A stretch of 64,000 bases of DNA from an uncultured Prevotella sp. (lineage in GTDB: Bacteria > Bacteroidota > Bacteroidia > Bacteroidales > Bacteroidaceae): contig ONBG01000004.1 of the NCBI GenBank assembly GCA_900316015.1, positions 1 through 64,000 of the forward strand. Direction: 5' to 3'. Under the pieces are notes generated by a model. It was given only the letters and a program-made list of their open reading frames with translations. It was not told the origin of the DNA and searched no databases. The position numbers and the translations under genes were made by a program. Positions 34,493 to 44,041 of the stretch are shown one piece after another (the first letter of the stretch is position 1; each line of letters opens with the position of its first letter).

Positions 34493-36686
34493 GGTTTACT
34501 ACTAAGTCACAAATCAACTTTAGGTCTATGTCTGTGAATCCATAACGGGATAAGAGTTCTTTATCTTCCTGCATTTCATCATATAAAGACTCATATTCCA
34601 TTTGCTCGTCTTTTGTTATCGAGGAAAGGTATTCCCTGAATAACTCTATCCCTTGTGAAACTTGTTGGTGGAAAAGCTTGCAATATCCGTAGTTTAAGTT
34701 ATCTACGGGCTCGAACTGCCCACGTGCCTTCATCTCTCCATATACTTTTTCTGCCTGCTCCACCTTTCCCTGTAATAAGGACGCCCAAGCAAAAATGCGA
34801 GCTGCCTCCTGGTTGTCTGGATGTTCGTACCGCACCTTATACAGGATGCCGAAGCCTTCGTCCATCTTATCCTGGCTGATCAACGCGAAGGCAAGGCGCA
34901 ATTGTAAGCGTAAGTTACCTTCATCTGCCTGGAGCAACTTGCGATAAGTGCTCTCTGCCTGGTCAAATTTCCGGGCATGAAGACAGCATTGCGCATAGCC
35001 CTTCATTGCCCTTTCTGAATTGGGATCCAGTGCAAGAGCTCTCTGATAACTTTGGAGAGCAGTACGATAATCTTCAATGCTTGATTCAATATATGCCCTT
35101 AACAACCAAGCCTCCACACTGGATTCCGAAAAGTAAAAGCCATCCAAGGCCTGGAGCAGGATCATATCCTTCCGTTTCATCAGGAAATGGGTGAGTTCCT
35201 TCACCTCATCTTTAAGCAGGTCACCAAAAATGCGCTTGGTAAAGAAGAAGCCCACATGTGTGAGATCGTCACTGACAAAGAAAGGACTCTTAAATTCTAA
35301 CTTTCTGTCATACAGGCGGTAGAAACGGTACAAGTCCTGCAAATACATCCTCCGTATATAGGTCGGTGTATGGATATCTAAATCTGGAGCGCCAGTAAAG
35401 AAAGAGTCCTGTGTGCCTAACACCTCTTTCACGTTAGGAGGCAACTGGTCTATAATCGACACCATCGCCAACGCGAGGGAATACTTATCTGAGTCGCAGA
35501 AGGGACCACTATTGAGAAGGACCTCCAAGAAATGGGTATTCTGCATCTTCGCCCTTAACTGTTCCAATGCTGGATGGTCAAGGTAAAAGGGAACAAACCA
35601 ATTGCTGAGGTTCGCGAAGAAAGGGAACCTCTTCATCTGGGAGAAGCCTCCGAAATAGATATCTGATCCTGCTTTCTGCATGTCCGCCATCTTCCGGATA
35701 CTCTTCTCTACCTCTTCCATCTTTCTTTCAGAAGCATCTGGATCCAAGATATCCTGTAAGGGATCGTCCTCCTTCTCCGTGATCCCAAATCGGGTAATCT
35801 TCAGGTTGTTGTTTTTCATTAAGGTCGGCATGATCTCGTTTTGGATTTCCGCTCGGTCCTTATCCACATCATAGCAATAGATCACCTGCATCTGCAACTC
35901 AAGAAGCTCGCGACGTACTTGCTTGTCCTCACAGACTTCTCTCAACTTTTCTGATAAATCTCGGAAAATGGAGATGTTCTCTTCTGGAAGAGCGAAAGCC
36001 CAGCCTACTAATGCTCGCTGCCTCACCCTCTCATCCTGTGTCTCCATATAGACATCCATCAACATCTTTACCTTATTGATATCCAAGATCTGAATGGCAG
36101 ATAGGGAGATGGCACTGACTAACAATTGGACGTCCGCGGATTCTAAGGTCGGCGACAAGAGCAAGTCCTTAAAATTCCTCGCCGTCCCCTCGGTCCATTG
36201 AGATGAGATCAAAATAGCATCGAAGAGATCACTCATATAGCGTTGGTGCGCTTTGTACAAGTCCGACCGCTTCTTCCCTTCACCCTCGCCCCAATCCAGG
36301 GAAAGCAAGGCTACGTCCTGCACGAATCCCTCTAAATGCTGACGGATCACTTCGCTGTCGGTGTTGAATTTTAGCGTTCTGGACAGGGCTAAGGTATAAG
36401 AACCGCCCTGATGGATTTGCTCTTTCAACTGGATTTCCCGGAGTAATACGAATAAATCCTTCAACAGCTCTTCATATAAACGAGGGCGCTGAGGGTCCGA
36501 GAAACCTCTTTCCATATAGTCTTTCATCAAGGAATATTCTCTTTCAATTTCCTCGATGCGTCCTTGAAAGGATACAAAATGATGGGAGGCAATTAAACCT
36601 TTAATTTGTTCGATAGCCTCTCTGACATCCTGCCGATGGGCAATTGAATAGTCAGTCTTGTCGGTGTCCATGGGATAGTTTTGCAT
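34482..36686 (-). CDS. Large cytoplasmic TPR protein
   Basis: 734 residues without a signal peptide. The N-terminal 450 residues are helical and unrecognised; the C-terminal part has TPR units, e.g. EDYRTALQSYQRALALDPNSERAMKGYAQCCL (about 545-575) and RKFDQAESTYRKLLQADEGNL. It shares one base with the stop of the upstream lipoprotein gene, so the two are co-translated. TPR domains bind proteins; the partner is unknown. An internal Met at residue 6 is an alternative start. Confidence 0.8.
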   Translation of the reverse strand: MQNYPMDTDKTDYSIAHRQDVREAIEQIKGLIASHHFVSFQGRIEEIEREYSLMKDYMERGFSDPQRPRLYEELLKDLFVLLREIQLKEQIHQGGSYTLALSRTLKFNTDSEVIRQHLEGFVQDVALLSLDWGEGEGKKRSDLYKAHQRYMSDLFDAILISSQWTEGTARNFKDLLLSPTLESADVQLLVSAISLSAIQILDINKVKMLMDVYMETQDERVRQRALVGWAFALPEENISIFRDLSEKLREVCEDKQVRRELLELQMQVIYCYDVDKDRAEIQNEIMPTLMKNNNLKITRFGITEKEDDPLQDILDPDASERKMEEVEKSIRKMADMQKAGSDIYFGGFSQMKRFPFFANLSNWFVPFYLDHPALEQLRAKMQNTHFLEVLLNSGPFCDSDKYSLALAMVSIIDQLPPNVKEVLGTQDSFFTGAPDLDIHTPTYIRRMYLQDLYRFYRLYDRKLEFKSPFFVSDDLTHVGFFFTKRIFGDLLKDEVKELTHFLMKRKDMILLQALDGFYFSESSVEAWLLRAYIESSIEDYRTALQSYQRALALDPNSERAMKGYAQCCLHARKFDQAESTYRKLLQADEGNLRLQLRLAFALISQDKMDEGFGILYKVRYEHPDNQEAARIFAWASLLQGKVEQAEKVYGEMKARGQFEPVDNLNYGYCKLFHQQVSQGIELFREYLSSITKDEQMEYESLYDEMQEDKELLSRYGFTDIDLKLICDLVVNPRS

Positions 36687-37591
36687 TACAATTCTCTTTT
36701 AGCGATGTTCATATCTTTGGGAAGCGGTGCAGCTGCATGCGGGAACGTCAATTTAGGTAGGGCCTTGATGACGCGGTCATCCAACCTATAGTACTTTTTC
36801 AGGATATCCGCGTATTTTGCGTACCCCAACTGGTTGATGGAGTCACATGCCATGTTATATGCCTTGACGAATAACGCCAACTGCGCTTTTCTGTTTGAAT
36901 CGTTCAGAGCCTTTGTCCTGAAGGCAATCACGCCGAAGCTTTCCTTCAAGTCCCTGCTGTCAAATAAGACGGGATGGTTGTGGACCCTGGCTATCGTAGC
37001 CTGAGGCTCCGTCAGCATCATCGCATCCATTTCATTGTTCAACAGCATGTTCAGCCTGACGTTGACATCATTGATCTGAATCCTGTAAACATCATATTTC
37101 GGATTCCCCTTCTGAATGACAAGGCCTGCCAAATAGTCGGTAGCTGAATATCGCGTCATGGCAATCATCTTATCCGACAACTGCCCTAATCGCCTGATCC
37201 TGGCGGTACGGTTGGTGATCAACTGCCAGTATGTATTCGTTGCAGCGACATAGGTAAGTGGCGTGCCTTTCCGGATCAGTCGCTCTGTGCGGAAGAGGTC
37301 GGAGATAGCCCCTTCTACCCTTCCCCGAGCCAAAGCCGTATCGCAGTCCATTTGAGCCGTCATGTTCCTGACATGCACATCAACACCTAACGTATCGAAA
37401 AAATGGCGGTCGAGGGCTATATAGACCGGAAGGCAGTCAAGGGTAGGAAGCAGGGCGACCTTCAGGGACAGGGAGTCCTCCCTCAGAAGCCTTGCCTTTT
37501 CCGCCTTTGTCAATCGCTGCTTCTCCTGGTAGGATTGCCCGCATGATGCAAAGAAAAGAACGATGAATATCCAAATGCAACAATTTCTCAT
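36686..37591 (-). CDS. NMT1/SsuA-like substrate-binding lipoprotein
   Basis: 301 residues. A lipoprotein signal peptide ends in FFASC, with lipidated Cys17. The mature part has the fold of ABC-transporter binding proteins of the NMT1/SsuA type: VALLPTLDCLPVYIALDRHFFDTLGVDV at the start, ALARGRVEGAISDL and LLNNEMDAMMLTEPQATIAR in the middle. These bind small molecules such as thiamine precursors, nitrate, sulfonates or taurine. No permease or ATPase gene is adjacent; instead a TPR gene follows directly. Ligand unknown. A possible leader peptide and hairpin lie just upstream. Confidence 0.8.
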   Translation of the reverse strand: MRNCCIWIFIVLFFASCGQSYQEKQRLTKAEKARLLREDSLSLKVALLPTLDCLPVYIALDRHFFDTLGVDVHVRNMTAQMDCDTALARGRVEGAISDLFRTERLIRKGTPLTYVAATNTYWQLITNRTARIRRLGQLSDKMIAMTRYSATDYLAGLVIQKGNPKYDVYRIQINDVNVRLNMLLNNEMDAMMLTEPQATIARVHNHPVLFDSRDLKESFGVIAFRTKALNDSNRKAQLALFVKAYNMACDSINQLGYAKYADILKKYYRLDDRVIKALPKLTFPHAAAPLPKDMNIAKREL

Positions 37592-37592
37592 T

Positions 37593-37646
37593 TTACGTTT
37601 GAAAAAGAAAGGGCGATAGCGTAATGCAACACTTCTCGCCCTTCAT
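37593..37646 (-). promoter_or_regulatory. Possible leader peptide (17 codons) with a terminator-like hairpin
   Basis: A minus-strand frame MKGEKCCITLSPFLFQT ends at TAA one base before the ATG of the binding lipoprotein. An 8-bp stem AAGGGCGA/TCGCCCTT (37636-37643 and 37609-37616) covers most of it and is followed by TTTCTTTTT. The layout resembles a transcription attenuator with two adjacent Cys codons. No ribosome binding site is visible, and the frame may be fortuitous. Confidence 0.3.
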
Positions 37647-37677
37647 TGTTTATTATTATGTGCGATATTAGCATTTG

Positions 37678-37685
37678 CAAAAGTA
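37678..37685 (-). promoter_or_regulatory. -7 element TACTTTTG of the lipoprotein-TPR operon
   Basis: TAnnTTTG match followed by CA, with TTG 18 bases further upstream. The predicted leader of about 80 bases contains the hairpin described above. Divergent from radA. Confidence 0.5.
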
Positions 37686-37717
37686 ATAATAAATTTTGTA
37701 ACTCAAAAAATTATTCG

Positions 37718-37725
37718 TACTTTTG
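37718..37725 (+). promoter_or_regulatory. -7 element TACTTTTG of radA
   Basis: Only seven bases separate this consensus element from the ATG at 37733, so the mRNA should begin at or next to the start codon. Confidence 0.5.
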
Positions 37726-37732
37726 TGGCATT

Positions 37733-39145
37733 ATGGCAAAAGACAAGATTGTTTATGTCTGTTCCAACTGTGGACAGGAATCTCCCAAATGGATAGGGAA
37801 ATGCCCGGCCTGTGGTCAATGGAACACATTCAAGGAACTGCGCATCGCAGCCGAAACGGGTTCCAGTGCCGCACGGTCTGCTGCTCAAAGCGTTCGTTCT
37901 TCTCTTTCAACAAACAAGAACAAGCCTCTGTCCCTGAAGGACATATCCATTCATGACGAACCCAGGTTGGATATGAAGGATGCGGAACTGAACCGGGTCT
38001 TAGGAGGGGGGCTCGTACCAGGTTCTATCATCTTGTTAGGGGGTGAACCGGGCATTGGGAAAAGTACCTTGACCCTGCAAACCATCCTGCACATGCCGGA
38101 GCATCAAATCCTTTATGTCAGCGGAGAGGAAAGTGCCCACCAACTCAAGATGCGTGCCGAAAGGATCTTAGCCAATCCACTGAACGACGGAAGGATGTCG
38201 GATGAGAACGTGACCATCCTATGTGAGACGTCGTTAGAGAATATCTTTGCCAACATCAAAGAGACTCATCCCGAATTAGTCATCATCGATTCCATCCAGA
38301 CCATTGCGACCGAAGATGTGGAAAGCAGTCCGGGGAGTATCTCCCAAGTCAGGGAATGCGCTGCCGCCCTACTCCGTTTCGCCAAGACCAGTGGTGTCCC
38401 TGTCATCCTCATCGGGCATATCAACAAAGAGGGATCGTTGGCGGGTCCCAAGATCTTGGAACACATCGTCGACACTGTCATTCAGTTCGAAGGCGACCAG
38501 CATTATATGTACCGCATCCTGCGATCCATTAAGAACCGGTTTGGTTCTACCTCAGAATTAGGGATTTATGAAATGAGGCAGAACGGGCTCAGACAGGTCT
38601 CTAACCCCAGTGAGCTATTGCTCTCCCAGGACCATGAAGGCTTGTCGGGCATTGCCATCAGCAGTGCCATCGAAGGGGTTCGCCCCTTCCTCGTCGAGAC
38701 ACAAGCTTTGGTCTCGTCAGCGGCATACGGCACTCCCCAACGCTCCGCGACTGGGTTTGACCAACGCAGGCTAAACATGCTGTTAGCCGTATTGGAGAAG
38801 AGGGTTGGCTTTAAACTGATGCAAAAAGATGTCTTCCTGAATATTGCAGGCGGACTTCGTGTTACCGACTTGGCGATGGACCTGAGCGTCATCGCTGCTG
38901 TCCTGTCGAGCAATGTGGACACAGCCATCGAGACGGGTTGGTGCATGGCGGGTGAAGTGGGACTCAGTGGTGAGGTCCGTCCGGTCAACCGCATCGAGCA
39001 ACGGGTGGCAGAAGCCGAGAAATTAGGATTCTCCCACATGATCATCCCGAAATATAACCTGAACGGATTCGATGCCAGGAAATACCAGATAGAGCTGCAT
39101 CCGGTCAGGAAAGTAGAAGAAGCATTAAGATATTTATTTGGATAA
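37733..39145 (+). CDS. radA: DNA repair protein RadA
   Basis: 470 residues from the ATG at 37733. It begins with a four-Cys zinc finger (CSNCGQ...GKCPACG), then a RecA-like ATPase with Walker A GGEPGIGKST, Walker B VIIDSIQT, the RadA signature KNRFGST, and a C-terminal Lon-protease-like domain (about 300-470) without the protease active site. RadA promotes branch migration during recombination. An upstream in-frame extension overlaps the promoter and is rejected. queC follows two bases after the stop. Confidence 0.96.
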   Translation: MAKDKIVYVCSNCGQESPKWIGKCPACGQWNTFKELRIAAETGSSAARSAAQSVRSSLSTNKNKPLSLKDISIHDEPRLDMKDAELNRVLGGGLVPGSIILLGGEPGIGKSTLTLQTILHMPEHQILYVSGEESAHQLKMRAERILANPLNDGRMSDENVTILCETSLENIFANIKETHPELVIIDSIQTIATEDVESSPGSISQVRECAAALLRFAKTSGVPVILIGHINKEGSLAGPKILEHIVDTVIQFEGDQHYMYRILRSIKNRFGSTSELGIYEMRQNGLRQVSNPSELLLSQDHEGLSGIAISSAIEGVRPFLVETQALVSSAAYGTPQRSATGFDQRRLNMLLAVLEKRVGFKLMQKDVFLNIAGGLRVTDLAMDLSVIAAVLSSNVDTAIETGWCMAGEVGLSGEVRPVNRIEQRVAEAEKLGFSHMIIPKYNLNGFDARKYQIELHPVRKVEEALRYLFG

Positions 39146-39147
39146 AA

Positions 39148-39801
39148 ATGAAAGATTCAGTGATTATTGTAAGCGGGGGGATGGACAGCATCACCTTGCT
39201 TTATGAGTACCAGGACAGGATTGCCTTAGGCATCTCGTTCGATTACGGCAGCAACCATAATGCACGGGAGATCCCATTCGCCGAGCTTCATTGCCAACGG
39301 TTGGGCATCCGCCATATTACCATCCACTTGGATTTCATGCATCAGTTTTTCAAGAGTTCTCTCTTGGAAGGTGCCGAAGCCATCCCGGAAGGCAATTACA
39401 CAGAGGAAAACATGAAGTCGACCGTCGTCCCCTTCAGGAATGGCATCATGCTGTCCATTGCCACAGGGATTGCAGAAAGCAACGGGCTGAAATACGTGAT
39501 GATGGCTAACCATAGCGGCGACCATACCATTTATCCCGACTGCCGCCCGGAGTTCGTGCAAGCCATGAGCAAGGCTACCCAAAGTGGGACCTTCGCACAG
39601 GTAGAGATTCTCGCGCCTTATACGAACATCTCCAAGGCAGACATCGCCCGCCACGGCAAGGCATTGGGCATCAACTATGCAGAGACCTGGTCGTGCTACA
39701 AAGGTGGGGAGAAACATTGCGGCAAATGCGGGACCTGCGTCGAGCGAAAGGAAGCCTTGAAAGCCGCGGGCATTGACGATCCGACGGACTACGAGTCCTA
39801 A
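39148..39801 (+). CDS. queC: 7-cyano-7-deazaguanine synthase (queuosine pathway)
   Basis: 217 residues. The N-terminal PP-loop SGGMDSITLL binds ATP, and the C-terminal zinc site is CYKGGEKHCGKCGTCVER. It converts 7-carboxy-7-deazaguanine to preQ0 with ATP and ammonia, for queuosine in tRNA. It sits two bases after radA; no other que genes are in the window. The order radA-queC is not functionally obvious. Confidence 0.95.
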   Translation: MKDSVIIVSGGMDSITLLYEYQDRIALGISFDYGSNHNAREIPFAELHCQRLGIRHITIHLDFMHQFFKSSLLEGAEAIPEGNYTEENMKSTVVPFRNGIMLSIATGIAESNGLKYVMMANHSGDHTIYPDCRPEFVQAMSKATQSGTFAQVEILAPYTNISKADIARHGKALGINYAETWSCYKGGEKHCGKCGTCVERKEALKAAGIDDPTDYES

Positions 39802-39896
39802 ATGGATTTGCAATCCCGATATGGCAATCCTTGGACAATAGAGATAAAAATCTTTATTTTCTTAGGGCTCAAATCGTTTCTCTCAATTAATTATTG

Positions 39897-39904
39897 TAAC
39901 TTTG
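39897..39904 (+). promoter_or_regulatory. -7 element TAACTTTG of pgk
   Basis: Consensus match, 45 bases before the ATG at 39950. Confidence 0.55.
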
Positions 39905-39949
39905 CGTTCGAATTAGAAAACATTGATATAACATTAATAATTACGAAAA

Positions 39950-41200
39950 ATGAAAATCGATCAATTCAACTTTGCCGGCAAGAAGGCAATCGTACGTGTG
40001 GACTTCAATGTTCCATTGGATGACAAGGGTAATGTAACCGACGACACCCGTATCCGCGGTGCTCTCCCAACCCTGAAGAAGATCCTTTCCGACGGCGGCG
40101 CCCTGATCATGATGAGTCACATGGGCAAGCCCAAGGGTAAGGTAAAGCCAGAACTCTCCTTAGGTCAGATCGTCAAGAACGTGTCTGCTGCCTTAGGCGT
40201 TGACGTGAAGTTCGCCCCAGATTGCGCGAAGGCTGACGATGCAGCTGCTGCCCTGAAGCCAGGTGAGGCACTTCTGTTGGAGAACCTCCGCTTCTATCCC
40301 GAAGAGGAAGGAAAGCCTGTTGGCGTAGAAAAGGGTACTCCTGAATACGATGCTGCAAAGGCTGAGATGAAGGGAAGACAGAAAGACTTCGCCAAAAAAC
40401 TTGCTTCATATGCTGACGTTTATGTCAACGACGCCTTTGGAACGGCTCACCGCAAGCATGCTTCCACCGCTGTCATCGCTGACTTCTTTGACAAAGACCA
40501 CAAGATGCTCGGCTATCTGATGGAGAAGGAAGTGAAAGCCATTGACAATGTCATGAAGAACGCTCAGCATCCTTTCACGGCAATCATCGGTGGCTCCAAG
40601 GTTAGCTCTAAGTTAGGGGTCATCAAAAACCTGCTCGACAAAGTAGATAACCTGATCATCGGTGGCGGTATGGGCTATACCTTCATCAAGGCTCAGGGCG
40701 GTCATATCGGCGAATCCCTGCACGAGGATGACCTGATGCCAGAGGCTTTGAACGTCATTAAGGAAGCAAAGGAAAAAGGTGTCAACCTGAGCCTTTCCGT
40801 GGCTACGGTTGCTGCCAACAAGTTCTCAAACGATGCCGACCGTAAGGTGGTGGACATTTACAATATCCCTGACGGATGGGAAGGCATGGATGCCAGCGAG
40901 GAGAGCTTGGACAACTGGAAGAAGATCATCTTGGCTTCCAAGACCATTCTGTGGAACGGTCCTGTAGGCGTCTTCGAGTTCCCGAACTTCGCACACGGCA
41001 CGGGTGAGATCGCTAAGACCGTCGCTCAGGCTACCCAAGAGAATGGCGCATACTCACTCATTGGCGGTGGTGACTCCGTTGCTGCCATCAATAAGTTCGG
41101 CTTGGCTGACAAGGTTTCTTATGTTTCCACTGGTGGTGGCGCCATGCTTGAGGCGATTGAAGGCAAGGTACTTCCGGGCGTAGCAGCAATTGAAGGTTAA
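39950..41200 (+). CDS. pgk: Phosphoglycerate kinase
   Basis: 416 residues, normal length. Signature [10 protein letters not shown] at the N-terminus binds 3-phosphoglycerate with SHMGKPKG and RKHAST; the C-terminal nucleotide half has [17 protein letters not shown] and GGGDSVAAI. It interconverts 1,3-bisphosphoglycerate and 3-phosphoglycerate with ATP formation, feeding SerA in this window. It has its own promoter and a strong terminator behind. Confidence 0.98.
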   Translation: MKIDQFNFAGKKAIVRVDFNVPLDDKGNVTDDTRIRGALPTLKKILSDGGALIMMSHMGKPKGKVKPELSLGQIVKNVSAALGVDVKFAPDCAKADDAAAALKPGEALLLENLRFYPEEEGKPVGVEKGTPEYDAAKAEMKGRQKDFAKKLASYADVYVNDAFGTAHRKHASTAVIADFFDKDHKMLGYLMEKEVKAIDNVMKNAQHPFTAIIGGSKVSSKLGVIKNLLDKVDNLIIGGGMGYTFIKAQGGHIGESLHEDDLMPEALNVIKEAKEKGVNLSLSVATVAANKFSNDADRKVVDIYNIPDGWEGMDASEESLDNWKKIILASKTILWNGPVGVFEFPNFAHGTGEIAKTVAQATQENGAYSLIGGGDSVAAINKFGLADKVSYVSTGGGAMLEAIEGKVLPGVAAIEG

Positions 41201-41219
41201 TATTTAAACGAGAATATGG

Positions 41220-41270
41220 GTGATTAATGATGATGGGCCTTTGCGCGCATCATTGTTAATCACTCTTTTT
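41220..41270 (+). terminator. Strong hairpin/terminator between pgk and the AspT-like gene
   Basis: A 16-bp stem, GTGATTAATGATGATG (41220-41235) with CATCATTGTTAATCAC (41248-41263), with two G-U pairs, followed by TCTTTTTG. It ends ten bases before the next start codon, so it may terminate pgk transcripts or partly gate the transporter gene. Confidence 0.75.
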
Positions 41271-41279
41271 GTTTTCAAT

Positions 41280-42974
41280 ATGGATTGGATCATTAATCTT
41301 TTTACCACACAAGATTCCGTCGCACACATCGCGCTGCTCTACTCCTTGGTCATCGCCATCGGTGTCCTGTTGGGCAAGATCAAGTTTGGCGGGATCTCCT
41401 TAGGGGTTACATTCGTCCTGTTTGCTGGGATTCTCGCCGGTCATATCGGGTTCACCGCCCCTACCAATATCCTCAACTTCATGCAAGACTTTGGGCTGAT
41501 CCTCTTTGTCTTCATGATCGGTCTTCAGGTAGGACCTGGCTTTTTCGAGAGCTTCCGCAGAGGAGGCGTCACGCTGAACCTGCTGTCCACAGGCATGATC
41601 ATGTTGAACATCGCGGTGATGTTCGCTTGTTATTACATCTTCTTCGATACCAGCGACATCAAGAACTTGCCGATGATGGTGGGTACACTGTACGGTGCCG
41701 TCACCAACACGCCAGGTCTGGGAGCTGCCAACGAAGCCTTGTCCAGTGTTTTCCCCAATGGGAACGCTCCTCAGATCGCTTCGGGTTATGCCTGCGCCTA
41801 TCCTTTGGGCGTTGTCGGCATTATTGGGGCAACCATTGCGGTAAGGTATATCTGCCGCATCAACTTGGATGAAGAAGAGGAACAATTGAATGAGGCTGAG
41901 GCTGAGAACCCTCACGCAAAGCCTCATACGATGCACCTGAAAGTCCAGAATGCCTATATCGCTGGCCGTACGCTCCGTCAGATCTCCACATTCCTGAACC
42001 GGGACTTCGTCTGTACGCGTATCTTCCATAATGGGGAGGTAAGCATTCCCAAGAGCAATACGACCTTCGAATTGGGCGATGAGATCTTGATCGTCTGTGC
42101 CGAAGCCGACAAAGAGGCAATCCAGGCATTTATCGGACCGGTCATCGATGCGCAATGGGAATACGAAGACGAGAAACAGCCTATGGTTTCGAAGCGAATC
42201 ATCGTCACCCGAACTTCCATGAACGGAAAGACCTTGGGCAAGATGCACTTCAACAGTGTCTATGGCGTGAATATCACCCGTATTACCCGACAAGGCATGG
42301 ACTTGTTTGCCAGTCGCGACCACCACTTCCATGTCGGCGACCGCATCATGGTCGTGGGACCGGAAGACAATGTCAACCGCGTGGCTGAGCTGATGGGAAA
42401 CTCTGTGAAACGCCTGGACGCTCCAAACATTGCCACTATCTTCATCGGAATTATCGTGGGTATCCTGTTTGGAAGTATTCCTATTGCCATCCCAGGCATG
42501 CCCGTACCGTTGAAATTAGGTATCGCCGGCGGTCCGCTGATCATCGCGATCCTCATCGGGCGTTATGGCTATCGCTTCCACTTGGTCACCTACACTACGA
42601 CATCCGCAAACATGATGCTTCGAGAGATTGGACTGGTTCTCTTCCTCGCCAGCGTGGGCATCAAGGCCGGCGCAGGTTTCTGGGACACTGTCGTACAGGG
42701 AGACGGACTGAAATATGTCTATACAGGTTTCCTCATCACGGTCATCCCCATCCTGATCATCGGGTCGATCGCCAGGTGGAAGTTCAAGTTCAACTACTTC
42801 ACCATCATGGGTATGTTAGCAGGTACCTATACCGACCCACCCGCCTTGGCATATGCCAACCAGTGCTGTTCCAAGGAAGCTCCTGCCATCGGATACTCTA
42901 CGGTATATCCCCTGAGCATGTTCCTCAGGATCTTTACCGCCCAAATGATTGTCCTGTTCTGCTGCGGGGCATAA
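41280..42974 (+). CDS. AspT/YidE-family transporter with two RCK-C domains
   Basis: 564 residues from the ATG at 41280. Two halves of about five membrane helices each, with the AspT/YidE repeat ([13 protein letters not shown] in the first half, [14 protein letters not shown] in the second), flank a cytosolic region holding two RCK-C (TrkA-C) domains (about 205-285 and 300-380), usually ligand sensors. The founding member exchanges aspartate for alanine; YidE-type members have no known substrate. A GTG at 41220 would start inside the terminator stem and is rejected. No promoter is clear, so expression may depend on read-through from pgk. Confidence 0.85.
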   Translation: MDWIINLFTTQDSVAHIALLYSLVIAIGVLLGKIKFGGISLGVTFVLFAGILAGHIGFTAPTNILNFMQDFGLILFVFMIGLQVGPGFFESFRRGGVTLNLLSTGMIMLNIAVMFACYYIFFDTSDIKNLPMMVGTLYGAVTNTPGLGAANEALSSVFPNGNAPQIASGYACAYPLGVVGIIGATIAVRYICRINLDEEEEQLNEAEAENPHAKPHTMHLKVQNAYIAGRTLRQISTFLNRDFVCTRIFHNGEVSIPKSNTTFELGDEILIVCAEADKEAIQAFIGPVIDAQWEYEDEKQPMVSKRIIVTRTSMNGKTLGKMHFNSVYGVNITRITRQGMDLFASRDHHFHVGDRIMVVGPEDNVNRVAELMGNSVKRLDAPNIATIFIGIIVGILFGSIPIAIPGMPVPLKLGIAGGPLIIAILIGRYGYRFHLVTYTTTSANMMLREIGLVLFLASVGIKAGAGFWDTVVQGDGLKYVYTGFLITVIPILIIGSIARWKFKFNYFTIMGMLAGTYTDPPALAYANQCCSKEAPAIGYSTVYPLSMFLRIFTAQMIVLFCCGA

Positions 42975-43014
42975 ATAAAGAAGGTGATTGCCGAATGCAA
43001 TCACCTTCTTTATT
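42972..43014 (+). terminator. Intrinsic terminator after the AspT-like gene
   Basis: A perfect 19-bp stem (42972-42990 with 42996-43014) around the loop CGAAT, with A- and T-rich ends. It starts at the stop codon. The symmetry allows it to work on both strands. Confidence 0.85.
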
Positions 43015-43067
43015 TATATCATCACTCTTCAAGCTTGAAAAGGAATTTTATCCATCCCATCCAGGTA

Positions 43068-43177
43068 GACATCCCTTCTATTTCCAAGAGATGACCTTTT
43101 GCGTTGCGTTCGATGACCTTTTAGCGTGTGAAAGATAACCTTTCACAAGGCAGGAGATGACCTTTTAGGAAGCGTCT
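43068..43177. repeat. Five 22-bp tandem units (GATGACCTTTT core)
   Basis: Units start at 43068, 43090, 43112, 43134 and 43156, exactly 22 bases apart. The cores are gacatcccttc, gatgaccttttg, gatgacctttta, gataacctttca and gatgacctttta; the rest of each unit varies. The array ends directly at the stop codon of the DUF4738 gene. Confidence 0.75.
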
Positions 43178-43993
43178 TTAGTTAGCCAACTTCAGGGTTA
43201 ACTTGCCCTGATAAGAGATAATGGTCTCCACCACATAACTGCTCGGGCTGTCCGGAATCCCGATCATCGTGTTGTAATGGACGCCGGCAGCGTCTGCCTT
43301 CACCAAGAGGATATCGTTCAGGATACCTTGCCGTAAAAAGTCCTTCGGCACTTGGCGCGCAAAGTCCTGCTTATGGAAATCCCTGGAAAAGACCTTCTCT
43401 GCCCCTTTGTAAAGGCTGATGTGGATAATATTGTCGTAATACACGTTGTCAACCTCCACCCCTTCATCATTATAAGAAGCCTTCACCACCTTATACGTCG
43501 TAGGGTTCACCTGCACATAACTGTGGTATTTCTCGCCTTCGAAAGAGACGACAGAGTCTCTTTTGATCAATTGGTTTTGGTTTAACGCCTGCGGACGCTT
43601 TGCATTGCTGGCAAAGACGTATTTATCATAAGGATTGTCGCTTAAGGTTAACTTCACGACATCCCCATTTTGGTTCTTGAATTCAAAGAGATGGGCAGCT
43701 TGCTTGACGATCGGGTACTTCACGTCATTGGCGCCATGAAGCACCAAGGTATCATTGAAGATCTGGAAATAAACAGGCTGGCTCGTACTGTCCGGATAGA
43801 AAATCGTGTCGCCTTTTGCCATAAAGGCAACGTCTTCCTCATCTTCATTCACCCAAATACCCTGCAACATTTTCTTTGCCGCAACATCCTCCCGCGGAGC
43901 ATCCTGGCGATCCCCCGGCCTCTTCCTACAGCCTCCCATGACAAGGACTATGACAAACAATATAAATAAAGTTCGTTTCATCTTCTTCATCAT
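43178..43993 (-). CDS. DUF4738-type lipoprotein
   Basis: 271 residues. Lipoprotein signal peptide with Cys22 (VIVLVMGGC). The mature part is beta-rich with repeated short strands (DTIFYPDSTSQPVYFQIFNDTLVLHG; YHSYVQVNPTTYKVVKASYNDEG) and fits the DUF4738 proteins of Prevotella and relatives, a family without known function. A lipocalin-like or binding role would be a guess. It has its own promoter and is flanked downstream by the 22-bp array. Confidence 0.65.
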   Translation of the reverse strand: MMKKMKRTLFILFVIVLVMGGCRKRPGDRQDAPREDVAAKKMLQGIWVNEDEEDVAFMAKGDTIFYPDSTSQPVYFQIFNDTLVLHGANDVKYPIVKQAAHLFEFKNQNGDVVKLTLSDNPYDKYVFASNAKRPQALNQNQLIKRDSVVSFEGEKYHSYVQVNPTTYKVVKASYNDEGVEVDNVYYDNIIHISLYKGAEKVFSRDFHKQDFARQVPKDFLRQGILNDILLVKADAAGVHYNTMIGIPDSPSSYVVETIISYQGKLTLKLAN

Positions 43994-44033
43994 CCACTTT
44001 CTACTATGTATTCGAGTATTCGTTTCTAACTAA

Positions 44034-44041
44034 CAAAGGTA
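44034..44041 (-). promoter_or_regulatory. -7 element TACCTTTG of the DUF4738 gene
   Basis: Consensus match about 40 bases before the ATG at 43993, with a TTTG about 19 bases further upstream. Confidence 0.5.

Noticed and set aside
37592..37680. TPP riboswitch before the NMT1-like gene
   Set aside because: The leader lacks the conserved CTGAGA and ACCTGATC-type elements.
43068..43177. CRISPR array
   Set aside because: The units are 22 bp in all, with degenerate cores and no constant repeat with unique spacers; no cas genes are present.
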